DNA of 27,314 bases from a virus (IMGVR_UViG_3300037468_000141:1-27314); one strand, 5' to 3'. Positions 1 to 6,790 are shown, counted from the first letter of the stretch. Numbers and translations: made by a program. Notes: generated by a model from the letters alone, not told the origin.

Positions 1-206
1 CGAAGATTCTTCCTGAGCGCTCGGAGTTTTCCCTAAGCCTTGACCAACTCCCCGGCCGAAGCCGCTGATCCGGCAGGGGTTGGCGCCGGGTCCGCCGGCG
101 ATGGCTTGACCGCCGCCGGTGATCGTGGGCCATGCGCCGGCCATCCAGCCGCAGAAACAGGGGACTTAGGCGGCCCCGCCTGCGTCCCGTAGGTCCCAGG
201 ATGCCT
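1..206 (-). other. Left edge, possible 5' fragment of a Gly-rich ORF
   Basis: Downstream of the metallohydrolase a minus-strand frame opens at ATG 142-144 and stays open to the window edge (48 codons: MAGAWPTITGGGQAIAGGPG and on). It is rich in Gly and Ala, has no clear ribosome site, and could be chance in such GC-rich DNA. No terminator or RNA gene is visible. I list it as a weak possibility only. Confidence 0.2.
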
Positions 207-743
207 TCAGTGCGCGCCATCAGTCCGGGCCGGGCGCCGGGCCGCGGCCAGCCGCTCGACAGCCTGGGAGCGTTGCTCGGGGGTCATAGGGCGGCCCTTG
301 CGCGGCGCGGCATATCGGACCCGGTTCTCGCGGAATGCCAGCCGGAGCTGCTCGCCGACCTCGGCGCCCATGAAGTGCCTGACCAGATCCAGGAACACGG
401 CCGCGAACTGCCAACCATGCGCCGCGCACTCGAACCCGTGCAGCTTCCTGGTGATCGCGTGCGCCAGCTCATGGAGCAAGATCCGCTCGCAGCGCGACCA
501 TGTGGGAAACGTCATCCTGGCCGTCGATCGCCACGCCAGCCCGCCAGCGGCCGAAGATCGCCCGCGGCCATCCTGCAGCTCGTACCGGTCGATGGCGCCG
601 TAGTGCCGCCGGTACCACTGATGCGCCATCACCCGTTCGAGGTAGCCGATGATGGCGTCCATTTCCCGCAGCTCCAGACCGCGCGGAATCGTGTGCTCCG
701 CCGTGTAGAGTTTCGATCGCTGGCTATCGCGCTCCCGGGTCAT
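207..743 (-). CDS. SprT-like zinc metallohydrolase (TIGR04338-like)
   Basis: This 178-residue protein starts at ATG (741-743) with GGAGG six bases upstream; a GTG one codon earlier is possible. The opening RERDSQRSKLYTAE and the zinc site HELAHAIT (His91, Glu92, His95) followed by AAHGWQFAAVFLDLV (third ligand His109) match a small metallohydrolase family I know as TIGR04338, reported from actinobacteria and their phages. The site is of the SprT/gluzincin type. The C-terminus (GRPMTPEQRSQAVERLAAAR) is a basic helix. Substrate unknown. It ends the second transcription unit seen here. Confidence 0.8.
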   Translation of the reverse strand: MTRERDSQRSKLYTAEHTIPRGLELREMDAIIGYLERVMAHQWYRRHYGAIDRYELQDGRGRSSAAGGLAWRSTARMTFPTWSRCERILLHELAHAITRKLHGFECAAHGWQFAAVFLDLVRHFMGAEVGEQLRLAFRENRVRYAAPRKGRPMTPEQRSQAVERLAAARRPARTDGAH

Positions 744-949
744 CACTCACCTCCCTCGGGGTCGGCTGGCGGCGCTGGCATATTGCCCACCATCCAGACA
801 ATCTCGGCCAGCTCGTTGCACGCCTTCGCGAGTCGCCGGCGCGCTGTCCATTGCCCCTCCGACATCTTGGAGACGTCGCCTTGCGTCGCGCGCCATCGCC
901 GGCGCAGCTCCCGCCGCAGATCGTCTAGCGTGGCTTCGGTCAATTCCAT
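743..949 (-). CDS. 68-residue helical protein, unknown
   Basis: The gene starts at ATG (947-949) after GAGGAAGGCGG. The protein is a short helical bundle type: ELTEATLDDLRRELRRRWRA, then QWTARRRLAKACNELAEIVW, ending PAPPADPEGGE. It is basic in the first half. The end of the gene supplies GGAGGTGA as the ribosome site for the metallohydrolase, whose start it overlaps. No family recognised. Confidence 0.6.
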   Translation of the reverse strand: MELTEATLDDLRRELRRRWRATQGDVSKMSEGQWTARRRLAKACNELAEIVWMVGNMPAPPADPEGGE

Positions 950-963
950 GGCATCCGCCTTCC

Positions 964-1602
964 TCACGCCGGCTGACCGACCGCCCGGACCGCCGCGTCC
1001 TGCGCGGTGACCAGGGCCATCAGGACCGTGTCGTTGAGCTTCCGCGGCGTCAACAGCTCGCGGTTGATCTCGACCAGTTGCCCGCCGCAACACGGGCACT
1101 CGCGCAGTTCCAGGTCTTCCGGCTCCCAGTCCGGCCGCGCCATCATCGCCGCGTGGGCGGCGTCGTTCACCCGCTCCAGCCGGGGGTCGAAGAGTGACGC
1201 GCCAGCCTTGCAGAGTGCCAGTTCCATCTTGCGCAGCTTGTCTTCCAACCGGCCGATGGCGGCCAGGGCCTCGACCAGATGGTCGGCGTTGAATTCGTCG
1301 CCATCGGCGCGCAGGTCCGACTCCGAGTCGGCCGCGTTGGCGATTGCCGCCCGGACCGCCGTGTCCGGCGGCACTTCCTCCGGCATCGGGTTGGCTGCCA
1401 TCCAGGCTCGCCACCCGCGGTGGTCGGAGACATCCAGCCGGCCCGAGTTCCGCAGGTTGATCTCGACGCTGGCGGCGATGTCGGGCTGCGTCTCGTGCAG
1501 CGCGTCCATCGCGGCCACCCGCTTCGCGTGATCGGCCATCGCTCCCACGCGCGCGGTTTCGGAGCGCTCCCGACGCTCCCGGTCAGTCATCGTTGCGCTC
1601 AT
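964..1602 (-). CDS. 212-aa helical protein with CPCC motif
   Basis: The start ATG at 1600-1602 has a good ribosome site (AAAGGGGAG) and lies about 55 bases downstream of the promoter. The frame extends upstream to 1782, but that part overlaps the promoter and is unlikely to be translated from it. The protein is helical and charged (MTDRERRERSETARVGAMA; ALAAIGRLEDKLRKMELALC), with a CPCCGGQL segment near residue 176, half of a zinc ribbon. No family recognised. It ends 14 bases before the next ATG, so the two probably share a transcript. Confidence 0.65.
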   Translation of the reverse strand: MSATMTDRERRERSETARVGAMADHAKRVAAMDALHETQPDIAASVEINLRNSGRLDVSDHRGWRAWMAANPMPEEVPPDTAVRAAIANAADSESDLRADGDEFNADHLVEALAAIGRLEDKLRKMELALCKAGASLFDPRLERVNDAAHAAMMARPDWEPEDLELRECPCCGGQLVEINRELLTPRKLNDTVLMALVTAQDAAVRAVGQPA

Positions 1603-1619
1603 GTCCTGTCTCCCCTTTC

Positions 1620-1664
1620 TTGTTGGCGGACGTTGGTGATGTGTCATTCCGTCCATGCCAACAA
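1620..1664. repeat. 8-base perfect inverted repeat overlapping the -10 box
   Basis: TTGTTGGC at 1620-1627 and GCCAACAA at 1657-1664 are exact inverted copies spaced by 29 bases. The right arm overlaps two bases of the -10 box and the likely start point; the left arm lies next to the ribosome site. Half-copies of the motif (GTTGG) occur in between. This geometry suits a repressor operator. Confidence 0.5.
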
Positions 1665-1691
1665 TATAGGCCCTGGCACTGCCCTTGTCAA
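1663..1691 (-). promoter_or_regulatory. Consensus sigma70-type promoter
   Basis: On the minus strand TTGACA (1686-1691) is followed, after exactly 17 bases, by TATATT (1663-1668). Transcription should begin near 1655-1657 and reach the 212-aa gene, whose ATG is at 1600-1602, with AAAGGGGAG before it. The match is near-perfect for a housekeeping sigma factor. It starts a new unit for the three genes to the left. Confidence 0.75.
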
Positions 1692-1712
1692 CCCATTCCG
1701 GGCAACCCAATG

Positions 1713-1781
1713 TGGCACAGACTATGCAAGGGAAACCATGCCCACAATCTGGACAGACGCGGCCTTGCAAAGCCTGTGCCA
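1713..1781. repeat. 19-base imperfect inverted repeat
   Basis: TGGCACAGACTATGCAAGG at 1713-1731 faces CCTTGCAAAGCCTGTGCCA at 1763-1781. Seventeen of nineteen positions match, with a 31-base spacer. The pair lies just upstream of the promoter's -35 box. No T-run follows on either strand, so it is not a simple terminator. A protein-binding site or a structured transcript end are the main options. Confidence 0.7.
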
Positions 1782-2015
1782 TGCCGATTCTGTAAATCCT
1801 TGCAGTGTAAAGACATTGCTCCAGATCAATCTAAAGAATCTGTCCATATGGAGACTCGCGGGACAGACTGGGCCGCCTACAAGGCATCCTGGCGCGGATG
1901 TGGCCCATTTTGTCTTGGCATAGGAAGTGCATGGGCGGAAGATTCTTGCGGGACGACTTGGCACACGCTTTGGTGCGGTGCCGTCGCAAGACTTCCAGCA
2001 GCCAGCAGCGGGAGT

Positions 2016-2273
2016 TCAGCGGCGCCGCGACGCGACGTGCACATGGAACATCGCGCGGCGCCGAAGCTCAACCCGCGCCAGAGCCAGCCGATGCTCGGCG
2101 GACCGCCGGCGCGGGCACATCTCCGGACACGGGTCCTGGCACGCGCGGCACACCATCTGCTCGAACTGCCACTCGACCACCCCGCGCAGCTCGCGGTTGG
2201 TCAGCGCCGACAAGAATTCCTTGAACAGCCAGTCAGCCCCGGCGGGCTTCCGGTCAAGGTACTGGTTCCCCAC
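2016..2273 (-). CDS. Small Cys-cluster protein after the spanins
   Basis: This 85-residue protein starts at a GTG inside the end of the o-spanin gene (20-base overlap), with only a weak ribosome site, so coupling is likely. The N-terminus is helical (ADWLFKEFLSALTNRELRGV). A Cys cluster follows, CRACQDPCPEMC (residues 42-53), a possible zinc knuckle. The C-terminal third is very basic (RRRSAEHRLALARVELRRR). No family recognised. It is the last gene before the regulatory gap. Confidence 0.55.
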   Translation of the reverse strand: MGNQYLDRKPAGADWLFKEFLSALTNRELRGVVEWQFEQMVCRACQDPCPEMCPRRRSAEHRLALARVELRRRAMFHVHVASRRR

Positions 2274-2607
2274 ATGCCGGCACCAGCGCGTTGTGCGCCG
2301 TCACCTTCTCTAGCCATGCCGCATCGCGCTTGCGGAGCACCGCCTCGACCTGTTCGAGCGCTTCGCCGAGCGAGAGCGCCCAGGCCTTCAGTTCCTCCTC
2401 GTCGGCGTCGTGCGGGTACTGCGGCTTCGCCGGCAGCACCGGGGCCGGCAACGGCTCGATGGCGACGATGCACGGCGCTGGCACCTTCACCGGCGGCGGC
2501 TGCTGGGTCGATGCGCAACCGGATGCGCACAACGCCAGCCCGAAGATCAAGATGACGAGCGCCAACAGCGCTAGCACCTGAAGCAGATTCTTGAACCGCT
2601 CCTTCAT
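2254..2607 (-). CDS. o-spanin (Rz1-like) outer-membrane lipoprotein
   Basis: This 117-residue protein has a lipoprotein signal: basic start (MKERFKN), hydrophobic core (LLQVLALLALVILIFGLAL), lipobox ASGC with lipidated Cys31. The mature part starts proline-rich (QQPPPVKVPAP ... LPAPVLPAKPQYP), as o-spanins do, followed by a charged helix (DEEELKAWALSLGEALEQVE). It is longer than lambda Rz1. It overlaps the i-spanin stop as ATGA, giving the adjacent-gene arrangement seen in many phages. Together they imply a host with an outer membrane. Confidence 0.78.
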   Translation of the reverse strand: MKERFKNLLQVLALLALVILIFGLALCASGCASTQQPPPVKVPAPCIVAIEPLPAPVLPAKPQYPHDADEEELKAWALSLGEALEQVEAVLRKRDAAWLEKVTAHNALVPACGEPVP

Positions 2608-3059
2608 GGCGCACCCCCGGCCATCGACCGCAGGACCAGTTCGTAGGTCTGGCAGATGTCCAACCCGACCGCCTGCTCGCTCATGGCGTTGTACTTGTCG
2701 GAGATTAACCGCAGGTCCGACTCGGCCAACGCCAGCTTCGCCATCAAGGAGTCAATCGTCCGCTGTTGTCGTTGCGCCAGCTCCCCGAGAGTCGCCGCCT
2801 CCTCGACGAGACGGTTCTGTTCCCTGATCGCCGTCTCCTTGACCGCGATGGTCGCGTCGCGTTCAGCGATGGTAGCGTCCTTCCCCGCGAGTTCCTCGGC
2901 GTGGGCCTGCTTCAGTTCGGCGACCTCCTTCGCGTTCCTGATGTCGGCGTTGGACCTCCCGGAGCCGACCCCGCAGCGGTACAACCCAACGAGGAGACCG
3001 AGCACGATGATGTATGGGAGTGCCTTCTTGCCGAGCTTCAATGCGAGCATCCAGGTCAT
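2604..3059 (-). CDS. i-spanin (Rz-like) inner-membrane coiled-coil protein
   Basis: This 151-residue protein starts at an ATG (3057-3059) overlapping the preceding stop; a longer upstream frame has no ribosome site. Residues 14-28 are one transmembrane helix (LPYIIVLGLLVGLYR). Residues 45-125 are a long coiled coil with short repeats (KDATIAERDATIAVKETAIR). This N-in, periplasmic coiled-coil layout is that of the i-spanin (Rz), which links the inner membrane to an outer-membrane lipoprotein and fuses the membranes at the end of lysis. The lipoprotein gene follows directly in an ATGA overlap. Function inferred from architecture and gene order. Confidence 0.8.
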   Translation of the reverse strand: MTWMLALKLGKKALPYIIVLGLLVGLYRCGVGSGRSNADIRNAKEVAELKQAHAEELAGKDATIAERDATIAVKETAIREQNRLVEEAATLGELAQRQQRTIDSLMAKLALAESDLRLISDKYNAMSEQAVGLDICQTYELVLRSMAGGAP

Positions 3060-3274
3060 CCTGAACCCCCGTTCCCTTTCTTCCCGGCGATGGCATCGGC
3101 GGCTCCTTCGACTGCCTTGCTCCCGAGGAACGCCAGCCCGATCGCCGTGTTGTAGCTGATCCACTGCGCCCAGGTCATATCGTCGAAGATGACGTAGGCC
3201 GCGGTGAACAGCGCAGCGAGCAATGCGAACACGAACCCACGACCACCCGCCGAGTTAATGAGGTTCCCAATCAT
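3056..3274 (-). CDS. Holin-like small membrane protein
   Basis: This 72-residue protein starts at ATG behind a perfect AGGAGG. Residues 13-31 form a transmembrane helix (GFVFALLAALFTAAYVIF), and 36-55 a weaker second one (WAQWISYNTAIGLAFLGSKA). The C-terminus is small and basic (AGKKGNGGSG). Size, topology and position, between the endolysin block and the spanin pair, fit a holin that opens the inner membrane at lysis. No family match is claimed. The stop overlaps the i-spanin start as ATGA. Confidence 0.6.
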   Translation of the reverse strand: MIGNLINSAGGRGFVFALLAALFTAAYVIFDDMTWAQWISYNTAIGLAFLGSKAVEGAADAIAGKKGNGGSG

Positions 3275-3283
3275 GCGCGCCTC

Positions 3284-3721
3284 CTAGTGTTCGGTCCTTG
3301 TCCATGCTGACGTGTCGCCACTCTCGAAGCCATCAGCGAAGATGTTGGCGAAAGTCCAATCGCACTCACTCGGATGACCCTCGGCGCGGATTACGGCTTG
3401 GCCGTCATCATCGAAGTGGATTGGCCCGAGCTTCACCTCGTATGGAACGCCTGGCGTGGCCTGGTGCGCGTAGTGAACGTGGGCCGAGATCAGGTCGCTG
3501 CCCTTGAATACGGGCGTCTCGCAGACCACCGGCCAGGTCGGGGTCGGGGTTGTCGTCGGAGGCCTGGTCGGAGTGCGCGTCACGGTGGAGAATGGGGTTC
3601 TCGTCGCGGTGCGGGTTCTCGTCGGCGTGCGGGTGGGTGTCCTGGTTGGGGTAGGTGTAGCAGCATCGATCGCCCCGCAGAGGCAAATCACCATCGCGGC
3701 AGTCAACGATCTCAGTACCAT
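3284..3721 (-). CDS. Secreted Thr/Pro/Arg-repeat protein with DGFESGDTSAW motif
   Basis: This 145-residue protein has an N-terminal signal peptide (MVLRSLTAAMVICLCGAIDA, cleavage likely before ATPTP). Residues 21-62 are low-complexity TPTR repeats, a flexible linker. A folded part follows from 64 on (VVCETPVFKGSDLISAHVHY ... VPYEVKLGPIHFDDDGQAVI), and it ends NIFADGFESGDTSAWTRTEH. The final motif and TPTR linkers are familiar to me from secreted proteins of GC-rich Gram-negative bacteria, not from phages. It overlaps the amidase stop by ten bases and precedes the holin-like gene. It may have been acquired from the host; an envelope role is inferred. Confidence 0.65.
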   Translation of the reverse strand: MVLRSLTAAMVICLCGAIDAATPTPTRTPTRTPTRTRTATRTPFSTVTRTPTRPPTTTPTPTWPVVCETPVFKGSDLISAHVHYAHQATPGVPYEVKLGPIHFDDDGQAVIRAEGHPSECDWTFANIFADGFESGDTSAWTRTEH

Positions 3722-4263
3722 TCCTCAATCGCTTTGGTAAGCGCCTCCACGGCCGTGTTGCGCCAGGCCGCCGATGCCAACCGCGCAGCGTCCTCCCGGC
3801 TGGAGATGAACGCGAACTCGATCAGCACTGCGGGACAGTGGGTGTGGACCAGGACCCAGAACTTGCTCTCTTTGTCGGGGTCGCCGTCTGAGAAGTCCGC
3901 TCGTCCCTTCATGTCGGGGAACGCCGACCGCAGGCTGTACCAGATGCGGCCGGCCAGCTCGTCAGCCTCGTCCGGCTCCGGGTTGGTCCAGACCTCGAAA
4001 CCGTTCGCTTGCGGATTGTCCACCGCGTTACAGTGAAGGCTCAGGAACACGCCGGAATTGAAGTCGCGGGCGATGTCGCATCGCTGCTGAAGTTCGCGGA
4101 AGGTGTTGTCCCACCGGGTTAGCTGCACTTCGTGGCCAGCGAACGTCAAGAGAGCGGCGAGTTGCTGCGCGATGCCGAGCACCACGTCACATTCCCTCGC
4201 CCCGCCGATCCCGACTGCGCCGCTATCGTGGCCGCCGTGGCCCGGGTCAATCATCACTCGCAT
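3712..4263 (-). CDS. N-acetylmuramoyl-L-alanine amidase (endolysin)
   Basis: This 183-residue protein is a single Amidase_3 domain that cuts the bond between muramic acid and the L-alanine of peptidoglycan stem peptides. Zinc ligands are His9 in MIDPGHGGHDSGA, Glu24 in GARECDVVL and His77 in LSLHCNA. The catalytic Glu149 lies in VLIEFAFISS. There is no signal peptide and no cell-wall-binding domain, as is common for endolysins of phages with Gram-negative hosts, so a holin is needed for export. The start follows GGAGCGTC. It is followed by the repeat protein, a holin-like protein and the spanins, which together form the lysis cassette. Confidence 0.93.
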   Translation of the reverse strand: MRVMIDPGHGGHDSGAVGIGGARECDVVLGIAQQLAALLTFAGHEVQLTRWDNTFRELQQRCDIARDFNSGVFLSLHCNAVDNPQANGFEVWTNPEPDEADELAGRIWYSLRSAFPDMKGRADFSDGDPDKESKFWVLVHTHCPAVLIEFAFISSREDAARLASAAWRNTAVEALTKAIEEWY

Positions 4264-4450
4264 GACGCTCCTCCAGTTCCATTAGCCGTCGTTCCGCGAG
4301 TTGCCGGTAGATCACTTCCACTTGGAGCCAGTCCGCGTATCGCTCGATGGTTGCCAGCAATACCTCGAATCTCCAGTGGTCCAGCACCACGGACTCGCCG
4401 TTGGGGTCGTCGTAGATGCGGTTGCCGTGCAGATGGACACGCCTGGTCAC
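4247..4450 (-). CDS. 67-residue protein, unknown
   Basis: A short protein with two parts: residues 1-25 are strand-like (RRVHLHGNRIYDDPNGESVV) and residues 26-62 are a charged helix (LDHWRFEVLLATIERYADWL ... RRLMELEERH). It starts at GTG right after the preceding stop and overlaps the amidase start by 17 bases, so it is probably coupled to it. No membrane segment. Not recognised; it may be a lysis accessory. Confidence 0.5.
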   Translation of the reverse strand: MTRRVHLHGNRIYDDPNGESVVLDHWRFEVLLATIERYADWLQVEVIYRQLAERRLMELEERHASDD

Positions 4451-4451
4451 C

Positions 4452-4886
4452 TCACCTCACCCTTCGCAGAAGCTCCTTGATGTCGGACCTCATCTCGACC
4501 AGATCAATCCGCAGTCCATCGATCTGCTCCTGCCGCTGAGCCTGCCCGATCTTCAACGCGGTGATCTCCTGTATCTGCGTCGCGTGCATCGGAGCCTCTG
4601 AGATGTCTCGCAGGTCGGCAGCGTGGTCGACCATGACCCCGATGTGCATGTTGAGCGGAGACAGCGGTTCCCTGATCTGGTTCGTGATCTCGCGCTGGAC
4701 CTGTATCTCCACCCCGGCTTGGACGGCACCGAACACCGTCAGGCCGATGGTCACCAGTGCGCTGATGAAGGCCGCCCACGTCTTCCACCGCGCGATCGAG
4801 AAGGTGTAGACCGTCACCGTCTTCCCGTTCCCGTCCTCGAATTCCGTCATCCCCGTCCCGCCCCTTCTGTCGTGTGGTGTGGTCAT
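4452..4886 (-). CDS. Membrane protein with coiled-coil tail, lysis-associated
   Basis: This 144-residue protein starts at ATG behind GAGAGGGGAC, overlapping the previous stop. Residues 1-33 are hydrophilic, 36-58 form one transmembrane segment (WAAFISALVTIGLTVFGAVQ), and 62-144 are a charged helix with a coiled-coil pattern (QRQEQIDGLRIDLVEMRSDI). The layout recalls small one-pass phage membrane proteins found beside endolysins, some acting as holins or antiholins. It lies two genes before the amidase. A second ATG at codon 13 also has a G-rich leader. Confidence 0.55.
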   Translation of the reverse strand: MTTPHDRRGGTGMTEFEDGNGKTVTVYTFSIARWKTWAAFISALVTIGLTVFGAVQAGVEIQVQREITNQIREPLSPLNMHIGVMVDHAADLRDISEAPMHATQIQEITALKIGQAQRQEQIDGLRIDLVEMRSDIKELLRRVR

Positions 4887-5218
4887 GTCCCCTCTCCGAT
4901 CTCAAGTTCCCATCTCGCCTCCCGGATCGTCGTGCCGCCGGGGACGACCACCTTCAGGACGTAGTCCTTCCGCTGCCCGGCCGAGAACGCTCCGAGTGGA
5001 TACCCGGCCGTGACGTCCGTCCCGAGCGGGGTGTACGACGCGCCGCCGTCCGCGCTGATGGAGAGCCGGTTCGCCTCGGTCGTGGCGAGCAACGCGGTCG
5101 GGTGGGCCTTGGTGGCGACGACCGCGACAGGCACCAGCTTCGTGCAACCAATGAGGTACCAGTCCACGCCGATGTAGCGCCACTCCAGCGCCCCGTTAGG
5201 GTGCATCACCTTCAGCAT
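4883..5218 (-). CDS. Small beta-rich protein, unknown
   Basis: This 111-residue protein begins LKVMHPNGALEWRYIGVDWY and continues with alternating strands (LVPVAVVATKAHPTALLATT; DYVLKVVVPGGTTIREARWE). The fold looks like a single beta sandwich, as in small domains of tail or fibre proteins. The start lies behind GGGAGG inside the preceding gene, and the stop overlaps the next ATG as ATGA. No family recognised. It may be the last virion gene before the lysis genes. Confidence 0.55.
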   Translation of the reverse strand: MLKVMHPNGALEWRYIGVDWYLIGCTKLVPVAVVATKAHPTALLATTEANRLSISADGGASYTPLGTDVTAGYPLGAFSAGQRKDYVLKVVVPGGTTIREARWELEIGEGT

Positions 5219-5522
5219 CGGCCCTCCCTAGTAGCGGCGGCACCTCCATGATGCGCCCGTCCGACAGCTTGATCTTCGTCCCCGGCGGCGGCATCTCGCC
5301 CCGCATGGAGCGCAGTTCCGCCAACGTCCGGTCGCTGCGCTTCAACTGCGCTGCGATCATCTTCGCCGCCTCAGCTTGGGTGCGCTCGATCAGCGACATC
5401 AGGTTCAGCGCCGACTCGGCGATGCTCGCCGCCGCCTTCTCGCAGCGCAGCGAAGCCTCGACCATCGCTTCCACCTGCTCGCCAGTCAACGCGCTTGGCA
5501 TCGTGAACGGTTCGCCTGTCAT
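5196..5522 (-). CDS. Helical phage protein, unknown
   Basis: This 108-residue protein starts at ATG behind GAGGTGACTG. Residues 10-70 are a long amphipathic helix region (EQVEAMVEASLRCEKAAASI ... LIERTQAEAAKMIAAQLKRS) likely to form a coiled coil. The C-terminus has a short strand pair (TKIKLSDGRIMEVPPLLG). It overlaps the next gene by 23 bases. No signal peptide or membrane segment. An oligomeric tail accessory or chaperone is possible, with no family recognised. Confidence 0.55.
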   Translation of the reverse strand: MTGEPFTMPSALTGEQVEAMVEASLRCEKAAASIAESALNLMSLIERTQAEAAKMIAAQLKRSDRTLAELRSMRGEMPPPGTKIKLSDGRIMEVPPLLGRADAEGDAP

Positions 5523-5530
5523 CAGTCACC

Positions 5531-6790
5531 TCACGGCCTTCTCCATGGCCCTGGCTCCGGCACAACCTGCCAGTTCGCCAGGAACGCTCCCCAGTTGTAA
5601 TGCGGGTATTCGTGGTTGAGGTTCACGTGCTGCCGCACGATCACGGGCTGCGTCTTGCCGGTGATCTTGTCGACGTGCTCGATCACGCAGACGATCTCCT
5701 CGCGGCGCGGCGGGTACGCCTCGAAGAACAGGTCCGGGTTCTCGTTGGAGAGGAACATGTAGACCACGCAGTACCAGCTGTACTGCTGGTCGAGGATCTC
5801 GCGGGCGAGGTTTCCGGCCGCCGTCGTCTGCTCCCACCAGTAGTCGATCCCGATGTCGTAGGACCGCATGTCACCGTTCCAGTTCTGCGATCCCTGCTCC
5901 TGCTTCGAGTGGATGACGTCGTGGCGGTATGGGTAGACGGGTGGTCGGTCGAAGAAGACGTGGATGAAGTTCTCGTCGTTGAGTTGCATCCCCCACAGGC
6001 TGATGTAGGCGTAATGCGCCAGGACGAACACGCTGACTCGCCACCAGCGCGGCCGCAGATGGATGACGTAGTCCATGTCCGGTCGCAGCTCAAGCCACTG
6101 CGCGGTGTTGAGCAACTCGGTTCCGTCCTCCGCGAAGCACCGATACCACTCCGGGTGACGGAAGTCGAAGGGTGCGAACAGCAGACAGTCGTTCTCGATC
6201 GACAGGACGACGCTCGACCCGTCGTGCCCGACAATGTCCGCGAGGATCGGTTCCTTCAGGTGGCAGTAGGCGCGGAAGCGGTCGCCGACCTGTGCCTCGT
6301 CCTCGTTCTTGAAGGGCAACCTGGTCAGCGTCGCCGGATTCAACCCCATCGGGTTCTCCAGCGCAGCCTCGGTCGGCGTGTGATGCTTCAGCGGCTTCGT
6401 CACGCACTCCTGAGGGTCAGACTCGGGCGTCTCATAGCTAGGGTCCAGCCACAGGTGCGGGCAGCGCGGCATCTCGTAGTAGTCGTCGCACTCCTGGTCG
6501 TGTGCCCAGACGTTCACGAACCAGCCCTCGATCGTCTCGTAGCGTTCCGTCCGGTCGATCCACATATGCCCGCTGAACGGCACCGGCCAGGGAGCGATCT
6601 CGTAGCCTTCTACCGTGCTCGCGCCGAGATCGTTGAGCAGCGGCATAGTCCGGTTGTGCTCGTAGAAGTAGTGCTCGTACTCCCGGATCTGCGACCACCA
6701 CCCAAGGTCCATGAACTTGTGCGGTGGGTTCCGGCTCGGCCGCTCGCGGTGCGGGCGCGTCCCGATGTCAGCCCACTGCAGCCGGATCAT
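5531..6790 (-). CDS. Large aromatic-rich protein, probably tail tip
   Basis: From the ATG at 6788-6790 (behind GGAG, seven-base gap) this gives 419 residues. A GTG at 6925 in the same frame would add 45 residues with no good ribosome site. The protein is unusually rich in Trp, Tyr, His and Asp: MDLGWWSQIREYEHYFYEHN at the start, then YETIEGWFVNVWAHDQECDD, HLRPRWWRVSVFVLAHYAYI and SQNWNGDMRSYDIGIDYWW. The C-terminus contains a REEIVCVIEHVDKI strand. Two Cys-containing segments (QECDDYYEMPRC) may bind metal. I do not recognise a family. Its position between the tip proteins and the lysis genes suggests a virion role. Confidence 0.6.
   Translation of the reverse strand: MIRLQWADIGTRPHRERPSRNPPHKFMDLGWWSQIREYEHYFYEHNRTMPLLNDLGASTVEGYEIAPWPVPFSGHMWIDRTERYETIEGWFVNVWAHDQECDDYYEMPRCPHLWLDPSYETPESDPQECVTKPLKHHTPTEAALENPMGLNPATLTRLPFKNEDEAQVGDRFRAYCHLKEPILADIVGHDGSSVVLSIENDCLLFAPFDFRHPEWYRCFAEDGTELLNTAQWLELRPDMDYVIHLRPRWWRVSVFVLAHYAYISLWGMQLNDENFIHVFFDRPPVYPYRHDVIHSKQEQGSQNWNGDMRSYDIGIDYWWEQTTAAGNLAREILDQQYSWYCVVYMFLSNENPDLFFEAYPPRREEIVCVIEHVDKITGKTQPVIVRQHVNLNHEYPHYNWGAFLANWQVVPEPGPWRRP

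Larger units (their letters stand above)
1603..2015. other. 413-base regulatory gap with lower GC
   Basis: No convincing gene lies between the Cys-cluster protein and the 212-aa protein. The stretch is lower in GC than its surroundings (about 43% in 1801-1860, counted by eye). It holds a consensus promoter, two inverted-repeat pairs, a ten-base palindrome at 1843-1852 (TCCATATGGA), and repeats of GGACAGAC at 1751-1758 and 1861-1868. A short hairpin (GGCAC...GTGCC) near 1961-1983 lacks a T-run. The gap separates the late operon from a new transcription unit. Confidence 0.7.

Noticed and set aside
743-1414. 223-codon minus frame covering the 68-aa gene
   Set aside because: The upstream part lies inside the 212-aa gene in another frame and is Gly/Arg/Ala-rich; only the last 68 codons behind a ribosome site look real.
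1603-1782. N-terminal extension of the 212-aa protein with a zinc-ribbon look (CPDCGHGFPCIVC)
   Set aside because: It overlaps the consensus promoter and the inverted repeat, lacks a good ribosome site, and the ATG at 1600-1602 has a strong one. A real extension is not fully excluded.
3504-3740. Plus-strand Val/Gly-rich frame opposite the TPTR repeats
   Set aside because: It is the antisense of the repetitive Thr-Pro-Arg coding region; repetition explains its open frame.
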